From assembly GCA_947494705.1 (NCBI GenBank), contig CANLVN010000001.1, positions 124,001-188,000 of the forward strand: DNA of 64,000 nucleotides, in the 5' to 3' direction. This DNA comes from an uncultured Erythrobacter sp. (lineage in GTDB: Bacteria > Pseudomonadota > Alphaproteobacteria > Sphingomonadales > Sphingomonadaceae). The stretch's first letter is position 1; every line of letters begins with the position of its first letter. Under the pieces are notes generated by a model that was not told the DNA's origin, made no database searches, and saw only the letters and a program-made list of their open reading frames with translations. Below, piece by piece: positions 28,616-37,331 of the stretch. Both the position numbers and the translations under genes were made by a program.

Positions 28616-29305
28616 ATGTCCGCCGCGAAGTTGCTTCTGGTCGAAGACGATCCCGCGCTGTCCGAACTGCTCGAATATCGCTTTCAGAACGAGGGCTATG
28701 ATGTCCGTTGCACTGGCGATGGCGACGAGGCGTTGGTGCTCGCTAGCGAGGACGTGCCCGATCTAATTATCCTCGACTGGATGATCGAGGGCACAAGCGG
28801 AATCGAGGTCTGCCGCCGTCTGCGCCGCGACAAAGAAACCGCCCACGTTCCGATCATCATGCTTACCGCTCGAGAGGCGGAAGACGACCGGGTTCGCGGA
28901 CTTGAAACCGGTGCGGACGACTATCTGACCAAGCCATTCTCTCCCCGCGAATTGCTCGCGCGCGTCGCCGCGGTGATGCGCCGTATCCGTCCGGCGCTTG
29001 CTGGGGAAACGATCGAAGTGGGCGATATCAAGCTGGATCCGGTCGCCCACAAGGTCCAGCGTCGTGGTCGCTCGCTCCAGCTGGGCCCCACCGAGTATCG
29101 CCTTCTCAAGTTCTTCATGGAGAGCCCGGGCCGTGTTTTCAGCCGTGGCCAATTGCTCGATGGCGTGTGGGGGACGGGTAGCGATATCGAGCTGCGAACG
29201 GTCGACGTCCACATTCGCCGCTTGCGCAAGGCGATCGGGATCGAGGGTACCAAGGACCCGATCCGGACGGTCCGTTCTGCGGGCTACGCTCTGGAGCCAG
29301 CCTAA
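28616..29305 (+). CDS. phoB: Phosphate regulon response regulator PhoB
   Basis: 229-aa OmpR-type regulator. Receiver: LLLVEDDPALSELLEYRF, phospho-acceptor Asp in LIILDWMIEG, conserved Lys in YLTKPFSPRELLARV. C-terminal winged helix: GPTEYRLLKFFMESPGRVFS and ELRTVDVHIRRLRKAIG. Start ATG at 28616 with GGAGG 6 bases upstream; an in-frame ATG at 28562 lacks this. The 133-bp gap after phoU contains TTTCAT/ATGAAA arms around 28537-28562, a possible operator. It converges with the extensin gene, overlapping by 4 bp. Confidence 0.95.
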   Translation: MSAAKLLLVEDDPALSELLEYRFQNEGYDVRCTGDGDEALVLASEDVPDLIILDWMIEGTSGIEVCRRLRRDKETAHVPIIMLTAREAEDDRVRGLETGADDYLTKPFSPRELLARVAAVMRRIRPALAGETIEVGDIKLDPVAHKVQRRGRSLQLGPTEYRLLKFFMESPGRVFSRGQLLDGVWGTGSDIELRTVDVHIRRLRKAIGIEGTKDPIRTVRSAGYALEPA

Positions 29306-30042
29306 CGGCACACTCCCGCCCAGCGGCTTTCCTGGTCGAAATGGAAATGGTCGGCATGTGCGTCGTTGTAGTCGGGTGAGAGTACGGTCGCGAACAGGTC
29401 GCAGGCATCGTCGCGCACCCGGCGCAGGAATTGCGCTTCGTCGGCATCGCCTTCCCAATCGTACAGCACGCTGATCCGTCGGCCGTTTTCAAGGACGAAG
29501 GCGGCAATATCGATGGCGTTGCCGGTCGCATGTTCGCTCCAGGCCCCTTCGCTGCGGCCGTAGAGGCGACGGCAGGAATAGACGCCGAGGTGCTCGATCC
29601 GATCAAGGTCGCTGTCGAAGATGTCCTGCGCGGCGGGTTCGACGATCCGTGTGCGCCACACCTCCATCGCAGTTGCCACCGGGCAGGTCGTAGGCGGTGA
29701 ATTGGGTACCAGCGGATATTCGGTCAGCTGAGTCCGGTCGGACCGAGCGCAATCTCCCTCGCCGGTCGCCGGAAGCGCTTCGTAGGCCACCTCGCTTCGC
29801 GCGAGCACAGCACGGCATTCCTCGACGTCATCCTTAAGCGCAGCGAGCTTGGTCGCGGTCGCCATACCGACGGGGTCGCGCAGATCCAGAGGTGCTGCGG
29901 GATTGTGCTCGGGATGCGCCTGGATCCAGCTCCACGCTGCAAGAATGACAAGGCCAAGCATGGCCAAGCCGAGCAGTCGGCGTTCGGCGCGGAACTTGCC
30001 TATCTTGCGAGAAATGCGGAATGTATCGGGAGACTTGGCCAT
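29302..30042 (-). CDS. Extensin-like family protein (LAS-type peptidase fold)
   Basis: 246 aa with one N-terminal membrane segment (residues about 22-40) and a periplasmic domain. The motifs GAWSEHATGNAIDIAAF (His-x-x-Gly-x-Ala-x-Asp) and DAHADHFHFD near the C-terminus are the zinc-site pattern of the extensin-like/VanY-type (LAS) fold, so a role in peptidoglycan trimming is plausible. Several Cys could form disulfides. It is followed by 2 bp and then the dnaE2 stop, so it may be the last gene of the damage operon; functional link unproven. Confidence 0.8.
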   Translation of the reverse strand: MAKSPDTFRISRKIGKFRAERRLLGLAMLGLVILAAWSWIQAHPEHNPAAPLDLRDPVGMATATKLAALKDDVEECRAVLARSEVAYEALPATGEGDCARSDRTQLTEYPLVPNSPPTTCPVATAMEVWRTRIVEPAAQDIFDSDLDRIEHLGVYSCRRLYGRSEGAWSEHATGNAIDIAAFVLENGRRISVLYDWEGDADEAQFLRRVRDDACDLFATVLSPDYNDAHADHFHFDQESRWAGVCR

Positions 30043-30044
30043 TC

Positions 30045-33000
30045 CTAATGAAAGTCGCGGGACTTCGGAAGTATCCTGACATTGCGCGGATGGACACCCG
30101 AATTGGGCGCGCGACCCTTCGCATATCGCCCACGCTTGGGCGCGCCGCTTGCATCGGGCAATTCGTCGATCAGGTCGCGCGGACGGATGGCCTCGCCCTC
30201 ATCCGACACCAGATCGTCGCGCGGATTGATGACGCGCTTACCTCCGACCTGCGAAGGTAGCGGCGAATTGACGTGGTCGGCGCGCGCGACCGGCGAATCG
30301 AGCATGTCGTCGGAGAGCGCATAGAGGCTGTCGGTCGCATCGGTCATATGATGCGCGATAACGTGGATCACCTCGTCATCGTATTCGACCCGGCCCCTTA
30401 CCTCCATCAGGCGTGCACCCATCACCACGCGGCGCTGCTTTTCCTTGAGATCGGGCCATATGACGAGGTTGATGACTCCGGTCTCATCCTCAAGCGTGAT
30501 GAAGCATACACCCTTCGCCGATCCTGGGCGTTGGCGGATCAGAACAACGCCCGCAACCTGCACCATGGACCGGAACTTGCGCTCTCGCAGATCGCAGGCG
30601 CGCACGAAGCCGCGCTCGGCCAGTTCAGGACGCAGGAAGGCCATGGGATGCGCCTTCAGGCTCAATCGGGTGGTCTGGTAATCGGCAACCACCTCTTCGG
30701 ATAGCGGCATGGTCGGCAATCGAGTCCGCTCGCGCTCCGCCCCCTCGTCGCGCTGGGCCGCCGCGCGGAACAGCGGCAGCTCCGGTCCGGCGATCAGGCT
30801 GCGCGCATCCCACAAGGCCTGCCGCCGCGACAGGCCCAGCGAGGTGAAGGCATCGGCACTGGCGAGCCGCTCGATATGGGCCGGTGCGAGACCCGCGCGC
30901 TCGCGCAACGCACCGACATCGCAATAGAGGCCGTTCTCGGCCCGCTCGCCGATCAGCTGGGCGGCGACATGTTCGGGCAGCCCGTCGATCTGGCGCAGGC
31001 CGAGCCGAAGGGCGATATGCTTATCCCCCCTTCCCCTCACGTCCTCATCCTTGCCACCACCGGGACGAGCTATCTCCTCCAGAGTGCAATCCCACTGTGA
31101 GCAATTCACATCCGCCGACAGCACTTCGACACCGTGCTCCCTCGCATCGCGCACGATCTGCGCAGGGGCATAGAAGCCCATCGGCTGCGAATTGAGCAGC
31201 GCGGCCGCGAAGGCAGCGGGGAAATGGCACTTGAGCCAGCTCGAAACATATACGAGGTGCGCGAAACTCGCCGCGTGGCTTTCAGGAAAGCCATACTCGC
31301 CAAATCCGCGAATCTGGTTGAAGCAACGCTCGGCAAAATCGGGGTCGTAGCCGCGCTTGACCATGCGTCCGACCATCATGTCCTGCAGCTCATCGACCAT
31401 GCCACGTGAACGAAAGGTCGCCATCGCCTTGCGCAGTCGGTTGGCCTCCGCACTCGAGAACTTCGCCGCATCAAGCGCGATCTTCATCGCCTGCTCCTGA
31501 AAGATGGGCACACCCAGCGTGCGTTCGAGGATGCTGGAAAGCTCATCGGGCGGGCCGTACTCGGGCGCAGGTTTGGGAATGACCACCTGCTCCGCCCCCC
31601 GCCGACGCTTGAGGTAAGGATGCACCATGTCACCCTGGATCGGGCCGGGGCGCACGATCGCGACCTGGATCACGAGATCGTAGAATTCACGCGGGCGCAG
31701 GCGCGGAAGCATATTCATCTGCGCACGGCTCTCGACCTGGAATACGCCCAGCGAGTCGCCCTTGCGCAGCATCGCATAGGTCTCCGGGTCCTCACGCGGG
31801 ACGGTGGCGAGCGTCAGAGCGCGGTCGTGATGCGCTTCGAGCAGGTCGAGGCACTTCTTGATACAGGTGAGCATGCCGAGCGCCAGCACGTCGACCTTCA
31901 GGATGCCGAGCGCCTCGATATCGTCCTTGTCCCACTCGATGAAACTGCGATCAGGCATCGCGCCATTGCCGATCGGCACGGTCTCGGTCAGCGCACCTTC
32001 GGTAAGAATGAAACCCCCGACATGCTGGCTGAGATGGCGCGGCATACCGATCATCTGCTCAGTCAGTTTGAGCACGCGCTTGAGGTGCGGGTCGGAGATG
32101 TCCATCCCGGTTTCGGCGGCGTGCTTTTCGCTGATCTCGTGCCCCCACCCGCCCCAGACGGTGCGCGCGAGCGAGGCTGTGACATCCTCCGAAAGCCCCA
32201 TCGCCTTTCCGACTTCGCGGATCGCCATGCGCGGGCGGTAGTGGATGACGGTCGCGGTCAGCCCGGCGCGGTGGCGACCATACTTGCTGTAAATGTACTG
32301 GATCACTTCCTCGCGCCGCTCATGCTCGAAATCGACGTCGATATCGGGCGGCTCCTTGCGCTCCTCGGAAATGAAGCGGTCGAACAGCAGCTGGTGCTTG
32401 GCCGGATCGACGGATGTTATCTCGAGGCAGTAGCAGACAGCCGAATTGGCCGCCGAGCCACGCCCCTGGCACAGGATCGGAGGCTCCACGCTGCGGGCGA
32501 AATCAACGATGTCCTTGATGGTGAGGAAATAGCGCGCGAGATCGAGCCTGGCGATCAGCGCCAGTTCGCGTTCGAGCGTTTCGGTGACGCTGTCCGGGAC
32601 GCCGGAGGGGTAGCGGCGCTCGGCCCCGGCCCATGTCTCGATCTCAAGATATTCCTGCGGGGCCATGCCGTCCGGGTAGATTTCCTCCGGATATTCGTAC
32701 GCCAGTTCTTCAAGGCTGAAGTCGCAGGCATCGGCGACCGTCCGGCTCGCGGCGATGGCGTGCGGCCAGCGGGCGAAGAGGCGCTGCATCTCCTGCGGCG
32801 ACTTCAAGTGGCGCTCGGCATTGGCGTGGAGCAGATGGCCGGCCTCGGTCACGGTCGTCTTGTGCGCGATCGCGGTCATCACGTCCTGCAAGGGACGGCG
32901 CTCGGGTGCATGATAATGCACATCGTTGGTGGCAAGCAGCGCCATTCCGTTCTCGCGAGCCAGCATATCGAGCCGGTCGATCCGGGCGATGTCGTCACCG

Positions 33001-33677
33001 CGATAGAGGTAGCTGGCGGCGAGGTGCCGCAAGGTGGGCAACTGACGGGTCAGGTGCTGGAGAAGGTTTGGGAACGGGGCCGTATATTCGTCATTTCCGC
33101 GAGGGCTCGGGCTCGCCTGATCATCCGCATCGCTGGTTCCTTGGACTGAACCGGGAAACGGCACCACATTGCTGGGCACATGAATGGTGAACTGCGCCGT
33201 CAGATCCTCCGGTGGGAGTAGAGCCAGTTGCACTCCTTCACTGTGATCCGCCAGCATCTCCAGCGAAATCTCGCAAACGCCCTTCTCCTGCCACTCCCCG
33301 CCAAGCGTCTGCATTCGTCCCGCGCTGATGAGCCGCGACAGACGGCCATAGGCCGCGCGGTCGCATGGATAGGCAAGGAAGGCGAGACCCTCGACTGTCT
33401 CGATCCGGCAGCCGATCACCGGGCGCAACTTGAGCGTCTTTGCCTCGCTATGCATCCGCACCACGCCCGCAAAGGAATTTTCGTCTGCAACCCCGATCGC
33501 ATCGTAACCCAGCACCCGTGCCGTCATTGCGAGGTCGACCGCATCCGAAGAGCCACGCAGGAAGGTGAAGCAACTCACCAGCCCCAGTTCGACGAAAGGT
33601 GCGCGCGGCGGCGCGTCGATCAGGTCGGGATCAAGTTCGAGCGTTCGCCTGGGGATCTGGAGATCGTTTTCAGGCAT
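30045..33677 (-). CDS. dnaE2: Error-prone DNA polymerase DnaE2
   Basis: SOS-induced translesion C-family polymerase of the ImuA-ImuB-DnaE2 mutasome. 1210 aa; family members are usually about 1050-1190. The N-terminal PHP domain begins FVELGLVSCFTFLRGSSD; catalytic Asp residues lie in EPPDIDVDFEHERREEVIQY, with GRGSAANSAVCYCLEIT and FQVESRAQMNMLPRLRPREF. An OB fold lies near VAGVVLIRQRPGSAKGVCFI. There are two low-complexity insertions (residues about 165-203 and a GGGKDEDVRGRGDKH stretch near 880). The ATG lies one base after the udgX stop, so expression follows the LexA-controlled promoter at 36388-36420. Confidence 0.96.
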   Translation of the reverse strand: MPENDLQIPRRTLELDPDLIDAPPRAPFVELGLVSCFTFLRGSSDAVDLAMTARVLGYDAIGVADENSFAGVVRMHSEAKTLKLRPVIGCRIETVEGLAFLAYPCDRAAYGRLSRLISAGRMQTLGGEWQEKGVCEISLEMLADHSEGVQLALLPPEDLTAQFTIHVPSNVVPFPGSVQGTSDADDQASPSPRGNDEYTAPFPNLLQHLTRQLPTLRHLAASYLYRGDDIARIDRLDMLARENGMALLATNDVHYHAPERRPLQDVMTAIAHKTTVTEAGHLLHANAERHLKSPQEMQRLFARWPHAIAASRTVADACDFSLEELAYEYPEEIYPDGMAPQEYLEIETWAGAERRYPSGVPDSVTETLERELALIARLDLARYFLTIKDIVDFARSVEPPILCQGRGSAANSAVCYCLEITSVDPAKHQLLFDRFISEERKEPPDIDVDFEHERREEVIQYIYSKYGRHRAGLTATVIHYRPRMAIREVGKAMGLSEDVTASLARTVWGGWGHEISEKHAAETGMDISDPHLKRVLKLTEQMIGMPRHLSQHVGGFILTEGALTETVPIGNGAMPDRSFIEWDKDDIEALGILKVDVLALGMLTCIKKCLDLLEAHHDRALTLATVPREDPETYAMLRKGDSLGVFQVESRAQMNMLPRLRPREFYDLVIQVAIVRPGPIQGDMVHPYLKRRRGAEQVVIPKPAPEYGPPDELSSILERTLGVPIFQEQAMKIALDAAKFSSAEANRLRKAMATFRSRGMVDELQDMMVGRMVKRGYDPDFAERCFNQIRGFGEYGFPESHAASFAHLVYVSSWLKCHFPAAFAAALLNSQPMGFYAPAQIVRDAREHGVEVLSADVNCSQWDCTLEEIARPGGGKDEDVRGRGDKHIALRLGLRQIDGLPEHVAAQLIGERAENGLYCDVGALRERAGLAPAHIERLASADAFTSLGLSRRQALWDARSLIAGPELPLFRAAAQRDEGAERERTRLPTMPLSEEVVADYQTTRLSLKAHPMAFLRPELAERGFVRACDLRERKFRSMVQVAGVVLIRQRPGSAKGVCFITLEDETGVINLVIWPDLKEKQRRVVMGARLMEVRGRVEYDDEVIHVIAHHMTDATDSLYALSDDMLDSPVARADHVNSPLPSQVGGKRVINPRDDLVSDEGEAIRPRDLIDELPDASGAPKRGRYAKGRAPNSGVHPRNVRILPKSRDFH

Positions 33678-33678
33678 G

Positions 33679-35139
33679 TCACGCCGCCAGCTCCGCCAGT
33701 CGCTCGCGCACTGCCATCAGGTCACGCGCGAACAGCTGCCCCTGCTCGGCACGTGCTTTGCCGTCGAGGCGCAGCAAATAGGAGGGATGGACGCTCACCC
33801 ACAGCTCGCTTCCATCGCCGAGCGGCATGGGGGTTCCGCGCACCTTGCCCACGCTCACGGTCTTGCCGAGCATACTGCGCGCCGCGCTCGCGCCCAAGGC
33901 GAGGACCACGCGCGGACGCACCAGCGCGCGCTCTGCCTCGACCCACCAACGGCAAGTGTCGATCTCCTTGGCAGACGGGTTCTGGTGCAACCTCCGCTTG
34001 CCGCGCTGGACATATTTGAAGTGCTTCACCGCATTGGTGACATAGGCCGAGCTGCGTTCGATCCCGGCGCTTGCAAGGCATTCGTCGAGCAACTGCCCGG
34101 CCGGACCGACGAAGGGCCGTCCCTGCACGTCCTCTTGGTCCCCCGGCTGTTCGCCGATGATCATGAGCCCTGAAAAATCCTGCACGAGTTCCGGCCCCTC
34201 ACCCATCACCGCGCGCGTAGCGCATTCGGCGATCGGGCAGTCGCGGCAACCGGAAATCCCCTTGGCCACCTCGTCGAGGCTGCCCGGCCGTTCGCGTATC
34301 TCGCGCTCTCCCGCCGCGACCATGCCAGCCTCGCGCGCCTGCGCCCCGGCGATAAGTTCGGGAATAAGCTCGGCCTCAGGCATATTCTTCCAGTATTTCT
34401 TCGGCATCTCCGACAACATCGCCCCGACCTTCAGCCGCGCGGGATTGAAGATCGAGGAGTAGTAGGACTTCCACAAAACCTCGACCGGATCGCCCTGCGG
34501 CGCATCTTCACGGCGAGCGGGGCCGCTTTCGCGCATCGTCTTGCCATCCCAGTGGATGCAGCCGCGCGGGGTGAGGATCGACCAGTTCATGCTGGCGAAG
34601 CGGCGCATGAAGAAGCCTGCATTGGCGCGCACGATATGATGGTCGGGCTCGAACCAGGCGACGTAGTGCTCGGCTCCATCCTCGCTCTTCACTTCCCGGA
34701 ATCGCACGAAGGCGTGCATCTTGTGGCTGTCACGGCGCACCGCCTTGTCGAGCTCCTCCAGGCGGCGGACATCGGGATCGGTCTTGTCCTCGAGGAAACG
34801 CGGGTTCGATTGTAGCCGCCACAGCATCCGGTAAAGCAGGCTGAAACGCTGTGGGTCCGAATGCAAAGCCGCGTTGCGCGCGAGGGTCATGAAGCGCTTG
34901 GAGGCGCGAACGGGGAGAGCATCGTCGCCCGCCACCGGCAGACGCTTTTCGCCTCGGGACGGGCCTTCCTGCGCGAACAAATCCCCTGTCCCGCCCGGCT
35001 CGACCCAGCTCACCCGGTCGGGCGGTACATCGCACTGGATCAATCCACGCGCCCTCTCCCGCCAGAAGGCAAAATCGTCTGGCACAGGTAAATGCACGAC
35101 GTAATGCGCGCCGAGCGAAACGTTTTGCATCGCGGTCAT
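33679..35139 (-). CDS. udgX: UdgX-family uracil-DNA glycosylase fused to an N-terminal DUF4130 domain
   Basis: 486 aa. The N-terminal half is the DUF4130 SAM-linked repair domain (RFSLLYRMLWRLQSNPRFLE, MHAFVRFREV, WSILTPRGCIHWDG). The C-terminal half is a family-4-like uracil glycosylase: GEQPGDQEDVQGRPFVGPAG, then the UdgX-specific loop KRRLH and final HPSYLLR. Known UdgX enzymes form a covalent bond to uracil-DNA through the His of a KRRIH loop; here Ile is Leu. Cys in SGCRDCPI fit an iron-sulfur cluster. The ATG at 35139 overlaps the radical SAM stop (TGATG) with GGAG 8 bases upstream. Confidence 0.92.
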   Translation of the reverse strand: MTAMQNVSLGAHYVVHLPVPDDFAFWRERARGLIQCDVPPDRVSWVEPGGTGDLFAQEGPSRGEKRLPVAGDDALPVRASKRFMTLARNAALHSDPQRFSLLYRMLWRLQSNPRFLEDKTDPDVRRLEELDKAVRRDSHKMHAFVRFREVKSEDGAEHYVAWFEPDHHIVRANAGFFMRRFASMNWSILTPRGCIHWDGKTMRESGPARREDAPQGDPVEVLWKSYYSSIFNPARLKVGAMLSEMPKKYWKNMPEAELIPELIAGAQAREAGMVAAGEREIRERPGSLDEVAKGISGCRDCPIAECATRAVMGEGPELVQDFSGLMIIGEQPGDQEDVQGRPFVGPAGQLLDECLASAGIERSSAYVTNAVKHFKYVQRGKRRLHQNPSAKEIDTCRWWVEAERALVRPRVVLALGASAARSMLGKTVSVGKVRGTPMPLGDGSELWVSVHPSYLLRLDGKARAEQGQLFARDLMAVRERLAELAA

Positions 35140-36374
35140 CAGAACAGCTCCAACTGCTCGGACTTGGGCGCCAGCAGCGCACGCAGGTCGGCGCGGTCGG
35201 TAAGCATGGTCGGACGCCAGTCGAGCGCGCAAAGAAACGGGCGCACCTTGGCAATCGACTGGGTCAGCTTCGCCACGTCGTCGAGACGCAAGGTCCGGTG
35301 TCGCCGCGCCGCGAGGATACGCGCCACCGCCGTGGTCCCCAGCCCCGGCACGCGCAGCAATTGCTCTCTGGTCGCGCGGTTTACATCGACGGGAAAGCTC
35401 TCGCGGAACTTCAGCGCCCAGGCGAGTTTCGGATCGATATCGAGCGGCAGGTTCCCGTCTGCTTCCGCCGCCTGAGCGACTTCGCCGGGGGCATAACCAT
35501 AAAAACGCATCAGCCAGTCGGACTGGTACAAACGATGTTCGCGCATCAGCGGCGGGCGTTTCAGGGGCAGCACCGCGCTCGCATCGGGTATTGGTGAGAA
35601 CGCGCTGTAATAAACGCGCCTCAGTCCAAAATTGCGGTAGAGCGTGCTCGCCCGGCCGACGATATCGGCATCCTTTGCGTCGTCCGCGCCGACGATCATC
35701 TGGGTCGACTGGCCCGCAGGGGCGAAGCGCGGCGCGTGGCGAAAGCGCTTGCGCTCGTCCTTAGCCTGTATGATGCGATCCTTGGTCCGCGCCAGCGCTC
35801 CCTCGATCTGGCCTTCGTCCTTGTCGGGCGCAAGCCGGGTCAGCCCCTCGCGCGTCGGCAATTCGACATTGATCGAGACACGATCAGCATAAAGCCCCGC
35901 CTGATGGATCAGTTCGGCGTCGGCTTCGGGGATCGATTTCAGGTGGATGTAACCGCGAAAATCGTGCTCCTCGCGCAGGATGCGCGCGGCCTCGACCAAC
36001 TGCTCCATCGTGTGGTTCGAGCTCTTGATTATCCCCGAGGACAGGAACAGCCCTTCGATATAATTGCGCCGGTAGAAATTGAGTGTGAGATCGGCGACTT
36101 CCTGCGGGGTGAAGCGGGCACGGCGAACATTCGAGCTCTTGCGGTTGACGCAGTAGTGACAATCAAAAATGCAGTGATTGGTCAGCAGGATCTTGAGCAG
36201 CGAGATGCAGCGTCCGTCGGGCGCATAGGCATGGCAGATGCCCATTCCTTCGGTCGAACCGATCCCGCCATTTTTCGAATTGCGCTTGGCCGTCCCCGAC
36301 GACGCGCAGGAGGCATCGTATTTCGCCGCATCGGCGAGAATTTCGAGTTTCTGCTGAATCGTCAATTGGCCCAT
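35139..36374 (-). CDS. Radical SAM DNA-modification/repair protein with C-terminal helix-hairpin-helix
   Basis: 411 aa. The radical SAM cluster motif is NHCIFDCHYCVNR (CxxxCxxC) at residues about 67-79. The C-terminal VDVNRATREQLLRVPGLGTT is a helix-hairpin-helix DNA-binding element. This protein family is found almost always next to the DUF4130/UdgX protein, as here, and is thought to modify or repair DNA; the reaction is unknown. It is the first gene of the operon with udgX and dnaE2. Start ATG at 36374 follows AAAGG; a LexA box overlaps its promoter, so SOS induction is expected. Confidence 0.9.
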   Translation of the reverse strand: MGQLTIQQKLEILADAAKYDASCASSGTAKRNSKNGGIGSTEGMGICHAYAPDGRCISLLKILLTNHCIFDCHYCVNRKSSNVRRARFTPQEVADLTLNFYRRNYIEGLFLSSGIIKSSNHTMEQLVEAARILREEHDFRGYIHLKSIPEADAELIHQAGLYADRVSINVELPTREGLTRLAPDKDEGQIEGALARTKDRIIQAKDERKRFRHAPRFAPAGQSTQMIVGADDAKDADIVGRASTLYRNFGLRRVYYSAFSPIPDASAVLPLKRPPLMREHRLYQSDWLMRFYGYAPGEVAQAAEADGNLPLDIDPKLAWALKFRESFPVDVNRATREQLLRVPGLGTTAVARILAARRHRTLRLDDVAKLTQSIAKVRPFLCALDWRPTMLTDRADLRALLAPKSEQLELF

Positions 36375-36387
36375 GGAACACCTTTGT

Positions 36388-36402
36388 GTTCTATATATGT
36401 TC
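36388..36402 (-). promoter_or_regulatory. LexA (SOS) box of the radical SAM-udgX-dnaE2 operon
   Basis: Read on the minus strand GAACATATATAGAAC: GAAC, seven bases, GAAC, equal to the alphaproteobacterial consensus GTTC-N7-GTTC. It contains the TATATA -10 hexamer (36397-36392); TTGGCA (36420-36415) is the -35 at a 17-base spacing. LexA binding would block RNA polymerase directly. Confidence 0.88.
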
Positions 36403-36418
36403 CTATGCTTTGATTGCC

Positions 36419-36437
36419 AAATGCAAAGATTGCATTT
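36419..36437. repeat. AT-rich perfect palindrome beside the SOS promoter
   Basis: AAATGCAA (36419-36426), loop AGA, TTGCATTT (36430-36437). It touches the -35 hexamer of the radical SAM promoter and lies between two divergent genes, so it may be an operator for either. A further palindrome, ACGTC-AATTA-GACGT, follows at 36451-36465. Confidence 0.5.
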
Positions 36438-36529
36438 TTCGGGAACCCAAACGTCAATTAGACGTATGCCCCACGCGTACCGGGCCCCTCTGGCGAGCTA
36501 TCCGCTCGTGATGTCGGACGTAAACAGCG

Positions 36530-36631
36530 CGCTGCATTGATGCAGCGGTCTGTTTCTTCGAATGGGGGCCCACAGTCCCCCAAAGAGCATAACGACACAG
36601 CTGTCTTCGCCTTCCAACGAAGGTGACAGCT
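36530..36631 (+). ncRNA. Structured 5' leader of the secreted NTF2-like gene (candidate)
   Basis: Three consecutive stem-loops: CGCTGCAT/ATGCAGCG (36530-36547, 2-base loop); TGGGGG/CCCCCA (36563-36582, 8-base loop); AGCTGTC/GACAGCT enclosing CCTTC/GAAGG (36599-36631). The last stem ends one base before the AAGGAG ribosome site of the next gene. The arrangement looks like a regulatory leader or upstream operators. No known riboswitch class is recognised. Confidence 0.45.
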
Positions 36632-36644
36632 CAAGGAGACTGAC

Positions 36645-37271
36645 GTGAAAAATACTGCTTTTGTATCCACAAAAACCCGACTTTCCTTCGCCGCTGCTGC
36701 CACTGCGCTCTGCGCAACCGCTGCTGTGGCGCAATCCAACAGTATGGCACCGATCGGTGCAGATCAGCCGCGCACACCGACAGAAGCGCAGCTGGAATGC
36801 ATTACGGAAAAAGAGGTGATCGCAGCACAGGAAGCGTGGGGTCGGGGTATTATCGAGATCGGTGAGGTCTATTCCGCAGACGGCGATTATCGCCAAGCGG
36901 CCATCGATCACATCGACGAATTCTATGCCTATGACGAAAGCCTGGTTCTCTTCAAACCAACCCTCGCATCAGTAGAGCAATTTCGCCCCTCATTCGATGG
37001 TGCCCTATCCTATTTCGTAGGAGGCAATCCGTCCTTTCCTGAGGACAAGGGTTTCGCGATCACTCCGTGGTCGAAGGTCCGCTGGCAGAATGCCGGTATT
37101 ACCAACAATATCTGCAACATGGCCGTCGCCATGGGGAACTATTACTTCACCCCTGCGAATGGTGGGGAAGAGACGAAGGTAGAGTATACAATCGGCTACA
37201 TCCGGGATGCCGAAGGCGACCTGAAGATGGCCGTGCACAAGTCGACCATCCCGTACAATCCGGGCAGCTGA
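36645..37271 (+). CDS. Secreted NTF2-like (SnoaL/DUF4440-type) protein
   Basis: 208 aa, GTG start at 36645 with AAGGAG 6 bases upstream. N-terminal signal peptide ends near ATAAVAQS. The mature domain has the cone-shaped NTF2-like pattern: AAQEAWGRGIIEIGEVYSAD, an aromatic-rich core (HIDEFYAYDESLVLFKPT, FVGGNPSFPEDKGFAITPW), and a C-terminal strand pair VEYTIGYIRDAEGDLKMAVH. I do not know a function. It lies alone on the plus strand between the two SOS operons, with its own leader and terminator. Confidence 0.7.
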   Translation: MKNTAFVSTKTRLSFAAAATALCATAAVAQSNSMAPIGADQPRTPTEAQLECITEKEVIAAQEAWGRGIIEIGEVYSADGDYRQAAIDHIDEFYAYDESLVLFKPTLASVEQFRPSFDGALSYFVGGNPSFPEDKGFAITPWSKVRWQNAGITNNICNMAVAMGNYYFTPANGGEETKVEYTIGYIRDAEGDLKMAVHKSTIPYNPGS

Positions 37272-37286
37272 AGATTGATTTCGCGG

Positions 37287-37318
37287 AAAGGGCGGGCCTT
37301 TTGCAGTCCGCCCTTTTT
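37287..37318 (+). terminator. Intrinsic terminator of the NTF2-like gene
   Basis: AAAGGGCGG pairs perfectly with CCGCCCTTT (9 bp, loop of 12), followed by further T. It lies 16 bases after the stop codon. Confidence 0.85.
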
Positions 37319-37331
37319 CGTGGCTCGGCAA

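Noticed and set aside
31620..33149. 509-codon plus-strand frame inside dnaE2
   Set aside because: Antisense shadow of dnaE2, no recognisable motif.
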